DNA of 64,000 bases, from assembly GCF_032854445.1 (NCBI RefSeq), contig NC_088305.1:10153717-10217716 (forward strand), read 5' to 3'. The position numbers and the translations under genes are program-made. Below, one piece after another: positions 34,490 through 45,100 of this stretch (its first letter is position 1; the number at the start of each line of letters is the position of its first letter). This DNA comes from Liolophura sinensis (Eukaryota; Mollusca; Polyplacophora; Chitonida; Chitonidae). The notes beneath the pieces are model-generated. The model was not told where the DNA came from, searched no databases, and saw only the letters and a program-made list of their open reading frames with translations.

Positions 34490-34794
34490 AGGAGTTCACA
34501 CAATTTCCAGGTGAAGAGACCTTTCATAAGCTACGTGTAAACACGAACGAGCTCTTAGTTTGGCCACTTTTTTTGGAGTTTGGATCACATTTTAAAAACC
34601 ACAAGGTCAGTTTTAATAGGCTTTGGCACATTGCTCTTCAGCACTGAATGTCAATTGTTATATTAATGAAGTGAAACATTTCTTGTATGTACTTTGACGT
34701 CACCATTGATTTATTACCAAGATAAGGACGTCATATACGCATGTAATGATTGAGATTTCATCGAAGTAGTAGTTAAAAGTTCATACAGGATTTT

Positions 34795-35012
34795 TTCTGA
34801 AACTGAATTCATCCGGAATTGTAGCGGAATTATATGAAACTTGATTTACCTGGAATTGCAGCCGACTTATATGAAATTCCATTCACCTGGAATTGCAGTG
34901 GACTTGTGTGAAACTTGATTCACGTGGAATAGTGGCGGAATTATATGAAACTGGAATTGTAGCGGAATTATGTGAAACTGGATTCATCTCGGATTGGTGC
35001 GGAATTCTGTGA
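34795..35012 (+). repeat. About 37-bp minisatellite
   Basis: About six degenerate units of GAAACTTGATTCACCTGGAA plus TTGCAGCGGAATTATAT. Confidence 0.8.
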
Positions 35013-35297
35013 ATGAGATGAATAGGCTGCGATATTTGTCATAATCGTGTATATACATGATATAGCGCAGTTGACTTATAATTCTCGTGGGTGTATAGAC
35101 AAACAACAGCATAAATATGGGGTGCTTTTATATGAAGTATTTATTGCGCATTTACCTTTTTTGTATGATACAGATTAATGTAGCGGGAATCGGCCAGGCC
35201 ATTCGTCTATACAAAGGGCACTGGGTGTAAAATACAGGTATACAGGTATGTCCCTGCAGGACAATCGAAACATAAGCCTATCAACCTGTTATTAGTG

Positions 35298-35532
35298 TAC
35301 ACTAATTTTAATAATATGTTAAATTTAACAGAATCCCTGTTGTCCGATTGATGTTAGAATGTATTCTGTTATTATAACACGATACTGTCATATTCAACAT
35401 TTATCCTGTTGGTCTAATAGGATCTTGTGTGTTGAATGTGCAGAATACTTGTGCTACATTTAACAGTCATCTGCCGTAATAACAGAAAACAGTCTAGCAT
35501 CACTCATACAGCAGGCTGTGAAAGTGTTGGGA
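35298..35532. mobile_element. Foldback MITE copy 2 (diverged)
   Basis: Same palindromic family: TTAGAATGTATTCTGTTATT on the left, GTCTAGCATCACTCATACAG on the right. Confidence 0.8.
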
Positions 35533-36430
35533 AAGTACATTGTCATTTTGTTACTGCAGTCTTTCTTGTCCCTGTTAAGACATGGGTGATTTACAGAAAA
35601 AAAGCAGAAAATCGTAAGAGTGAAAAAATGCTACTTATTACCAAATGCTGCATCTGCGATGGAAAGTTATGCGTGCCTAAGGGTCCCGACGTTTCGGCTG
35701 TAATAAGCTGACGCTTGGTAAATTCAGTTTCAAACCTAAACTCATTTTAAGAGATGAATCCCCAGACAAGAAGTCATGACAAGCCGTATGCATACAGACC
35801 CTAGGTTAGACGGATGGCAGAGGTCTGATTTCCCTGTGTAGGACTCCGTAGGATGGGTATTTAACAGTAACACTAGATCCAGCTGTGTCCTCTCAAGAGA
35901 TGGGTGTGGACTGGGCCATTAAACCATACACCTGTAGTATTTTTATGCCGCTGTTTTATATGACCATGTACAAACCGATTATACTATGCCAAATAAACAT
36001 TTTGATACTACTTTATTAGTTTGTTGTTAGATTTATTTATGTATTTATTTTTTTATTTTATTGTTGTTTGCTGCCGGACCTACCCACGTGTTTGTTGTTT
36101 GATGACACAGAAGCTTTTGTGTAGCTCTTCGATGTTCCAGTACACACTGTTGGTCAGAAAATCATTAGTAATATAACCTTAGCTATTAGAGAAGATGGAT
36201 GAAACAGATATCAACGGCCACGCCCACATTGTTCTGAGTGCTTCGTGATTATAAATTCTAACTAGTTTAAGGCATACGTCATGTAAGAGAAACCGAAAAC
36301 ACCTCATAGACTCGCACCCTATGCTCACATGGCTATTCAAAGGCAAGCTGGGCCTAGGTGACATCAGTGGTAATAACTGCGGTCTCGGGTGATAGAAATA
36401 ACTCAAGCCTGGCTGGATAAAATCCACAAC

Positions 36431-36517
36431 ATGGCGGCGCCGATTTTCTCAACATGGGCAGTTTTTCTTACCTTGAACTGCGGCATATCGGCTATGCATC
36501 ATGACACAAATAATAAG
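36431..36517 (+). CDS. Candidate orphan first exon with signal peptide
   Basis: ATG in good context (AACATGGCGG) opens MAAPIFSTWAVFLTLNCGIS then AMHHDTNNK, with a hydrophobic core and small residues before a plausible cleavage site, ending at AAG|GTGCGC. It resembles a secretory-protein first exon, but no second exon is seen to its right and the donor is modest. It could be the start of a gene whose rest I missed, or chance. Confidence 0.3.
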
Positions 36518-36843
36518 GTGCGCTTTTTAAACTTTGTGTGGGATAATGTATCGGTATCATATATGCATTTGGCTTAGTGTCTCAGACTTGCCGGATCTGT
36601 GAATAGGGGAATTTCTAGATTCTATCTGCTCGGTGGACCTCAGTCTATGAAAATATGCCACAGCCTTGCTTTCACTAACCACTTTCATACAATCGTTACG
36701 GTAGCATAGGTTGTTAAAAAATTGTCAATCACTTGCCAGTTCGGTAGTTTATACCTTGCACTCAGCCATCCTCCATCCATTTTTGAAAAAAAAAAAGAAA
36801 AAATTGTCATTGCGACGTTAATTAACAAATATAAATCAACATA

Positions 36844-37090
36844 TACACTCAACAAATGAAACTGTTAATTTTAACAAAAAGCCTGTTGTCTGACTGATGC
36901 TAGAATGTCATTGCAACAAATTATTCTGTTAAATATAACACATATTCTATTAATGTAACATAAAGACTTACTGGGCTAACAAGATGTTATGTTGAATATT
37001 ACAGAATATTGTGTCATAATAACAGAATACTTTCTAGCATCACTCAAACAACAGACTCTGTTGAAATTAAAAGAATATTTTTGGAAGTGT
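36844..37090. mobile_element. Foldback MITE copy 3
   Basis: Arms CTGTTGTCTGACTGATGCTA and TCTAGCATCACTCAAACAAC. Confidence 0.85.
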
Positions 37091-37377
37091 TAGGGAAACA
37101 TTTGCCTGGACATCAGGGCAACAGTTGACCGGATTGAATGGACTAAGGAACGTTTGATATAGCAGTGATAAACACGAATGCGTTCTCCTTGTTTGCGTAA
37201 GACGTCGATTCTGTCCGAACAATGCTCATTCCACGCAGGACGACTTTTAATATGTTTTGGCTTTTGACACCTTTGGCTCGGTACGCCACGATATAGCAGC
37301 AATATTGCCGAAGTGACATGAAGCCTTACTCATTTATATGTATGTGTATTATTTGGCACTGGGCTTGGTTTACATCT

Positions 37378-37626
37378 ACACTCCGAAAAATAATGTATTA
37401 AATTAAAAAGACAGTCAGAGTGATTCTAGAATGTGTTCTGCTATTATAACACAATATTCAGTCATATTTAAAATAATATCCTCTTAGTGTAATAGAATCT
37501 TTATGCTGAATTAATACAATATGTGTGTTATACTTAACAGAACAATCTGTTGCAATAGCAGAATAGATTCTGGCATCACTCAGACAACAGACTTTGCTAA
37601 AATTAACAAATTAATTTTTTGAGTGT
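37378..37626. mobile_element. Foldback MITE copy 4
   Basis: Arms CAGAGTGATTCTAGAATGTG and GCATCACTCAGACAACAGAC. Confidence 0.83.
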
Positions 37627-37654
37627 GGTTCTTTCCCACACCCATCAACCTGAC

Positions 37655-37713
37655 GAGTGTGAGTCGTGTAAGTGAAATCATTTGAGTAGGGAGTTAAAAC
37701 CCCAATCAAATAA
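37655..37713 (+). mobile_element. SINE-1 tail remnant
   Basis: GTGTAAGTGAAATCATTTGA and CCCCAATCAAATAAATAAA only. Confidence 0.55.
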
Positions 37714-37764
37714 ATAAAATATTCTCTCATAATGACAACAACGGTTTATTAGTTCATGCTATCT

Positions 37765-38110
37765 TTCTAAACAGTGTTTCATTGTCTTTCATCAGATACA
37801 TATTTCATTTTAGTGTGTCTTTGGTTTTTCATTTATTTGGTAACGTCGCTGGCGATTAAATTATTCAGTATTTATTATTGCATGGATTATTGGCCAAAAT
37901 CAGAAAATACAATTTTTTTCACACTTTACTATGTACAAATTTGTAGCCTACAGATATAAATTTCGTAAAAATGTTTTAGCTGGTTTTAAAAATGTCCCTC
38001 CGTTTTTGTTTGATTTTTGGATGTTTGCATTATCGCTTCGGTGCTAATATTTTATTGAATATTTGAGCAATGCTAAAATAATAGCGGTAATTCTGGTGGA
38101 TAGCCTCTTT
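37765..38110 (+). repeat. Dispersed repeat, inverted partner of 53325-53710
   Basis: Blocks such as ACGTCGCTGGCGATTAAATT, GTAGCCTACAGATATAAATT and TATCGCTTCGGTGCTAATAT are found in reverse complement and in the same relative order at 53325-53710. Confidence 0.85.
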
Positions 38111-38262
38111 ATTTATTTTATTTGATTGGTGTTTTACGCCGTCCTCACGAATATTTCACTTATACGATGGCGCCCTGCATTATGGAGGGTGGAAACCGAG
38201 CAGAGCACGGGGGAAACCCACGACCATCCGCAGGTTGCTGAAGACCTTCCCGCGTAAATTGT
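38110..38262 (-). mobile_element. SINE-1 copy, minus strand
   Basis: Tail TTGATTGGTGTTTTACGCCG through GACCATCCGCAGGTTGC; lies directly beside the dispersed repeat. Confidence 0.87.
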
Positions 38263-38479
38263 GATTAAGATATAATTAGCAATTCCTAATCACATTATAG
38301 AACAAAACTTTTCCTGGACAAAATAGACAAGAAATATTCTAGAAAATGGTTCGAACTTTATTTACACAAAGAACCATCATATATATAAACATGTGAAACC
38401 AGTAAACTGACTGGTTTATTGTGATTGTTAACACCCTACTCAAGAATTTTTCTCGGCCTGTTTATATATATATATATAT

Positions 38480-38990
38480 AAGGCAAAGAAAGCACTAAAA
38501 ATAAAGTATTTATCAGATGAAAGACCATTAAACACTTTCCAGGAATATTCTAACCAAGTAAAATGCACTTGAACACAGGATTCTATACATACGTACATGC
38601 ACAAATTAGTTTACATGGCGACTCCATTCCATGGAATGATTTGCCCCAAGGCAATAAGATGTGTTATTCGATTCTATGGTGGTCTGTTGGGACCCAGACG
38701 GTATCAATAACGTCACAGCGATATTTTTTTTTTTGAAACAGTTCGTTTCAAGGTCCATTTGTTGAATGCATTCATAGCTTTTAATGTAGATGCATTTTGA
38801 ATGATGAAATATAGAAATCTATGAGTGTCAAATGGCAAAACACTGATGTGACGCCGCTGGTCCCAATATGGTCCGGAAAGGCCATAGCAGAGTCCAAAGT
38901 TTCAAATGCCTTTTACTAGGCCGGAAGACAGTTATTAAAAATAAGTCAAACTATTTTCCCGGACAGTATTAAATGGCCTTTAAGCTGGCA
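38480..38990 (+). mobile_element. Dispersed TIR-element copy B
   Basis: Left end ATCAGATGAAAGACCATTAA then ACACTTTCCAG. The right end GGACAGTATTAAATGGCCTT is an inverted form of it. The interior matches copy A (GGTATCAATAACGTCACAG, GAATGCATTCATAGCTTTTA). About 500 bases, no protein. Confidence 0.7.
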
Positions 38991-39256
38991 TGTACCTCGT
39001 GCATATAGTGTTTAGTGCATGCCTTTAACATATCATGCACTTCATATTCCTTTATTTTACAAACATAAAAGTACAATTCCTGCAAGGGATTGGTCGATGT
39101 CATAAATCGCTTACACGTTGACAACTTTATAATATTTTACAATATACAAATTTATTCACATAAATGACGAATAACACTCCATGTAGAGGAAAATGACAAT
39201 CGCTCAAATTCAGAAAAAAGCACTATAGATGTTCACGGTGAATTAAAATGATACCT

Positions 39257-39472
39257 TCACTGAAAAATGTATCTGTTAATTTTAACACAAAGTCTATTGT
39301 CTGAGGGATGTTAAAATGTATTCTGTTATTATAACATAATATCCTGTTAGTCTAAAATAATCTTTACGTTGAATTAATAGATTATGTGTGTTTTATTTAA
39401 CAGAGCAATTTGTTGCAGTAGCTGAATATATTTTAGCATCACTCAGATTAACAGATAAATTTTTGGAGTGTT
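39257..39472. mobile_element. Foldback MITE copy 5 (internally shortened)
   Basis: Arms ATCTGTTAATTTTAACACAA and TTTAGCATCACTCAGATTAA. Confidence 0.8.
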
Positions 39473-41438
39473 GATTGTTCTAAGGGGCCAGATTACAAAA
39501 TGTCTCATCTTAAGGGACCTATAAAGGTTTAAATGAAGACTAAGAGGGTGTAAACATACAGCTTAAATAACCTCTGTCTGCGTGTTATAGGCCTAGAAAA
39601 GCTGGATACCAGCTGTTTCCAGCGCGCTACAGTGCGAATAAATCCACGTTACCGTGTTAAAGCATTATGACCCTCGGCATTTACACACAGTTCAGCAAAT
39701 TCGTGTATTTTATTCCACTGGCTGTGACATTTAAATGTGCTCGAGGACAGTTCCAAGTCTAAAACTTAGATTAAAATACATTTTAAGAAATTGGATTGGA
39801 GTTGAATTCTGGGCTTTCGCCGAAGACTCTAATGCTGTACCATAGGTGTGCTCTTGTCTATCCCATCTATTACAAGTAACGCACATGCCTACTGAGGGAC
39901 CGCTCGAAACAGCTATCTGGTTAATCCACTTAATAAAAAATGTAAGAGTTGATTTCGACCAAAGAATACACTGGTAGATGCAAGCTATATAAGCATTTTT
40001 CACAAAGATGGAGTGTCAACTAAAACTGCCTTTGTGAAAGTATGTGGCTTTACAATTCTGATACTCGGAAAAAGAAAATCCCCCCCCCCCCAAAAAAAAA
40101 TTCCTTATTGAAAGTGTCGGTTTTTACATTTCAAGCAATATTCAGGTTTTAAATTCAAATCATTTTCGGGATAAAGTAAAAGTTCGGGGAAAGAACACAA
40201 TATTTATACATCCACGTCTGTGTCGACAGTTCCAATCTTGTTGAAAGTAAGATTAAAACTGCTATTTCCAAACAAACGCATATCCCACGGGAGCCTAACA
40301 ATTAAATTCTTAATATTGGAAAGCTATCAGAGCGGCCGTTGTGCCCGTGAGTTATTGTGATTTGTTTTTTCACTCGTCCTTTGAAGACACTATTCTCGAA
40401 AAGGGAAATGTTCTTTTATAATAATAAACAGGTAAATTTCCTTGGTCGCTGTTTCCTTACGTAAACGAAAACGTCTTCTAAACGTCTTGTATGGGTCCAT
40501 GGATTTCTGTGACCTTGTTATATTGCAGGGTAAATAGGCTTATTTATGTTATAACAAAAGTAAAAATATTCTCAGTCATTGGGCATACCCTCTACACAAG
40601 AGAAAAGAAGGAAATTTCGGGCACAATGAGTATCACAAACATTCTCTTCATATCGAAAATACTTTTCAAAATAGAAAGACAAACTCATAAACAGTGACAT
40701 GTCTTGGCTAACGAGATTAAATGCTTATGAGATAAAATGGTCATGAGATAAAAGGAAAATTTCATTTTAATTACATTTATAGCAAGTCAATATAATTTCA
40801 TATAAGACAAAGGCACTTATCATTAAGTTACGATGACCGAATGATCCAAATATTCTAAAAATCTTTCTCATCCAACACCCATCTAATATATCAACCAAAC
40901 AATCGATTCCAATCCATCCAATACCAGATAAACATTCAACAAGTCACATAACCATTCAATTTTTTGAATTGTGAGGTGGGCTATATGAACCATACTTCGG
41001 CGAAGAATAACAGAAGAACAGATTGCTGCAATAGCTGCAAAATATAATCCATGTCCGTCGAAGAGACGCATATACAGTCAGAAAATAATTGTTTACTGGT
41101 AAACGGAAGTGGTCGAAAAAAAAAGTGGGACATGCGCAACACCATCGGGAAATTACATTCGGACCCTCGTAGCAAAGGACAATTGCCAGTCACCCGCTAT
41201 TGTAGACATCCCTGCTTCCCAGATTAGAAACGACTCAGTCCGACTCGCAAAGACGACAGTCGAGTGGGGTAGTGTAGCAGCAAAGTGCTCAGTACATACC
41301 GGCCCTTAAGAACTGAGCCCATGACGTTACCATAATGGGTTAATTCTCATTTCCACTGCCATTTTCAGGTCTTAACTTACAGTTCAGAAAAAAATTCTGA
41401 ACTGAAATAAGGAACAATGCCAAGGTCCGTCAGCCTCA
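39473..41438. other. Intergenic sequence, no gene seen
   Basis: No splice-supported exon on either strand. A C run lies at about 40080. Confidence 0.5.
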
Positions 41439-41439
41439 T

Positions 41440-41700
41440 TACTCTAATAATCCAAAAACATAATCTTAATTTTAACAGAAAGTTTGTTGTCTGAGTGATG
41501 CTAGAAAGTATTGTGTTATTGCAACAGATTATTCTGTTAAATATAATACACATATCCTATTAATTCAACATAGAGATTAGTCTATCAGACTAAGGGGATA
41601 TTCTGTTGAACATGACAGAGTATTATGTTATAACAACATTCTAGCATCACCTAGACAACAGACTTTCTGTTAAAATTAACAAATTAATGTTTTGTGTGTA
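41440..41700. mobile_element. Foldback MITE copy 6
   Basis: Arms GTTTGTTGTCTGAGTGATGC and TCTAGCATCACCTAGACAAC. Lies just beyond the gene 2 stop codon. Confidence 0.85.
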
Positions 41701-42035
41701 AGGCTAAGCCCCCAAAATTCGAAAATGAAGACTAAACCGTGGTGCGCTTGATAAATATTAAGGGCCAATTTCACAAGAACATAAAACTTTTCAACTGCAC
41801 TATATATCTGTATTGGTTGTGGTCCCCTAATTTTAAATTCTGATAAAGGCCTTTCTTAGAATAACAGTCATTATGAATTGAGCTCACATTGTCAGAAAAC
41901 AAGTGTTAAATAGCGTCGGTAAAAGTTGCGACCTCAGTCAGAAATGGGTTTGTGAAGTTGTTATCACCCCCCCCCCCCAATACACCACCCACCCACCGCA
42001 TGAGCTCGACTGGAGAGTCCCTTCCCTCCTGAGTG

Positions 42036-42119
42036 TTACTGTGGGTTCTCAGTCGGCGTGGTCTCGCACATCGGGTTTGGATATTCAGTTATAGCTCCAC
42101 GATACAGAGGGTTTTGTTG
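42036..42119 (-). CDS. ITGB: Integrin beta gene 2, exon 19 equivalent (tail and stop)
   Basis: After acceptor GTGTTTCAG: QQNPLYRGAITEYPNPMCET then TPTENPQ and TAA (42038-42036). The first NPxY is intact. The second position is NPMC with Cys for Tyr, and a third NP lies just before the stop. Confidence 0.85.
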   Translation of the reverse strand, partial: QQNPLYRGAITEYPNPMCETTPTENPQ

Positions 42120-45100
42120 CTGAAACACAAAGAGAAATATGTCAATTAAGAACATTTAAATCACACGCTAAATGCACAAAACTTCTGCCTCAATCAAGCT
42201 GGGGTTTTGTTTTTTTTTTTAGTTTTTTTTACCTTAATCCGAGGTTTCACCAATTGAGCCTGCACTCAATTTCCTTTTGCAAAATCGGGCCAATATTTGA
42301 AAGATGCAGTTTTATCTTAGTGCACGGGAACCAAAGCGTGACAAATGGACGGACAGGTCAAAATTAATATTCCCCGCTTTTCATTGGATAAACAATAAAT
42401 TTGATGGCAGGGTCACATGTACCAAGATCTAGCCTGTAACAGACACAAAGGATGCTGAACTTCAGTTCGGTGCATGGATTCTGATCCATATCACAGAAGG
42501 ATATGAAAATCATGAATTTTGTGGTTTGCGATGCGTCAATAATGGAACATCCCCTTTGTGTTATTATGCTTCACATGTACGCAAAACCTGAGCTCAATAT
42601 ACGCATACAATACTGTTTGAGACGCCACTCTCCAAAAAAAAAAAAAAAAACATAATCTGTTACATTTAACAGAAAGTCAGTTGTCTTAGTGATGCTAGAG
42701 AATGTATTCTGCTATTGTAGCTGATTGTTCTGTTGAATATAGCATACATATTGTATTGATTCAACATAAAGATTCTGTTAGACTAATAGAGTATTATGCT
42801 GAATATAACAGAATACATGTACCATGTTATAATAACAGAATGCATTCTAGAAAGACTTAGACAACAGTCTTTCTGTTAAAATTAACAGGTTATTTTTTTT
42901 TTCAATGTATGCAAAACATGAGCTCACTGCAGGAATGCAAAAACCAATACTGTTTGAGATACAACCCTTGAGAAGTAGTGAGTGGGAAGGTCTTCCAGCA
43001 ACCTGCGGATTGTCGTGGGTTTCCCTCGGGCTCTGCCCAGTTTCCTCCCAGCATAATGCTAGCCGCCGTCGTATTAGTGAAATATTCTTGAGTATGGCGT
43101 AAAACACCAATCAAATAAATAAATAAAACTTAACATTGTGTTATATTTAATAACATATAGCCTAATAATTTACATCAAATATATCTTAACATACATAGCT
43201 TAATATTGTATATGGACTGTACCTCAATATACACACCAGTATTCTGTATATAATATTAGGTCATGTCTATTAAGACATATTCTATCCACAACATTAGGCA
43301 ACAGCGTATATTTTTAACTGTAATAACTAGTTAAACTGTTACTGGACGCTGACACCGACGCTCTGAGTATGAGGCTAGGACTCTAGTGAAAAAAAAAGCA
43401 TAATATGACATTCACAGTCCATAACATTCTAAACTTACAGAAGTAATTATGCATCAGGGGATTTGACCACAATATAACGTAGCAGATAAGCCGCAATGGT
43501 TTACTAATCGATCTGTGCGACATGATTTCACAATTTCTAAACTTGTCCCGCCGTCGTCAAAGTGGATGCTTCGGAGCAAATATAAAATCAGTACAAATGG
43601 AGCACAGGCATACTTTTACAGACAAATTGGAGAATCATACAGTAAGTGGTATTCGACATGCACGGAAACCTCTCGCGGTTAAGGGACACAGATTACAAGA
43701 AGGTATCTCGCTTTATTTTGAATTTCTCGGTTTGACACGAGTGTAATCGTCAGTTATAAACTGAATAATTGATTGAATGGCTGATTACCTGATTGATGTA
43801 TAACGTCTTGTTCAAGATTTTTTTTCACTTATATAGCGGACATCCGGTTTATGACTGGTGTAAATCATCCACCGACCTAAGTCTGATACACAGATATGCA
43901 CTGATATCGCGGATGATACATGTAAACGTTTCTATATTAAGCGCATCTATCCAGTGACTTTTTATACTGGAATGCGTTGGTAAATATTGTTTTAAAATGA
44001 ATAATAATCGATATGTCAATGTAAATTTATTGTAAATGATTGGTGCAAAATTCGGGCAAAATTCCGTGGCTCTAAGAGTGAGATTTCCATGGAAGTTGAA
44101 TACGGCTTATTATCAACATCGTGATGATGATTGCCGCGGACCGTTTAATGCTATTTGCATTATCCTGCATTATCCACGCATGCTACGACGCATAAACTCA
44201 ATTAGTCCACTAATTACCGCATTCTTTACTGTTACCTAGAAATACCAGGCTAATTGCATGGGCTATATATGCATTTGTATTCTGCTGGCGTTGACATCGG
44301 ACAAAATCAGAACGAATACCAGTTCAGGGTCGCTTTTTGTAAACGACAATACAGCACGTTTTTGTTTGAATAATTAACACCTTAAAATGGATTAAATTCC
44401 TTATTTTTTTTCAGGTATTACAAAGTAGTGAACTAAGAACATTGCAAACAATTTTTTATGCTGTGCACAAAAGCTTCAGTTCCCCGGTTCACACTGTTCG
44501 TAGGTGCCTTGCGATGTGACTATGTGACATGACCGATGGCACTGGTTGGCCCATTTGTGCAGGCTTATGTTCTTTGAAGACCATGCACTGTTTCTACCCT
44601 TCAACGATAAAAGAGTTCGAACTCGAAACTCCCCAATGGCATGCATGTCTGTACATTACACATGGCAAGGTTTGTCAGTATCATACCAGAGATCTGTGGT
44701 TTATTCTTATTCTGCATACACACTCCAGTCCCCCCTCCCCCCACGAAACTGACCGCCGTCGTATAAGTGAAACATTCTTGAGAAGTTTACCTAAACGTAG
44801 AGGGCACCGTGCACGCCCTAATGGTTAGCGCGCCAGCGCAACATAGCGACCCCTCTCACCTCCTCTCACCAATGAGGTTGCACGGGTTGCACATGAGAAG
44901 GTATGCTAGTAAGCTGAAGAAGGTCGTGTGTTTCCATCGAGCTTTGTCCGGTTTCCTGTCCAAATAATGTTGGCCGCCTTTGAACAAATGAAATATTCTT
45001 TACATTCTATTCACATAAATAAAATAAATAAATCACATTGACTTACCGACGCCCATCTAGCGTTTTCGATCTCTTCCTTAAAGCGACTGTACTCTCTGCC

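Noticed and set aside
44036..44239. 67-codon frame conserved at 62149-62352
   Set aside because: Conservation is explained by the near-identical duplication of the whole region; intron sequence around it is equally conserved.
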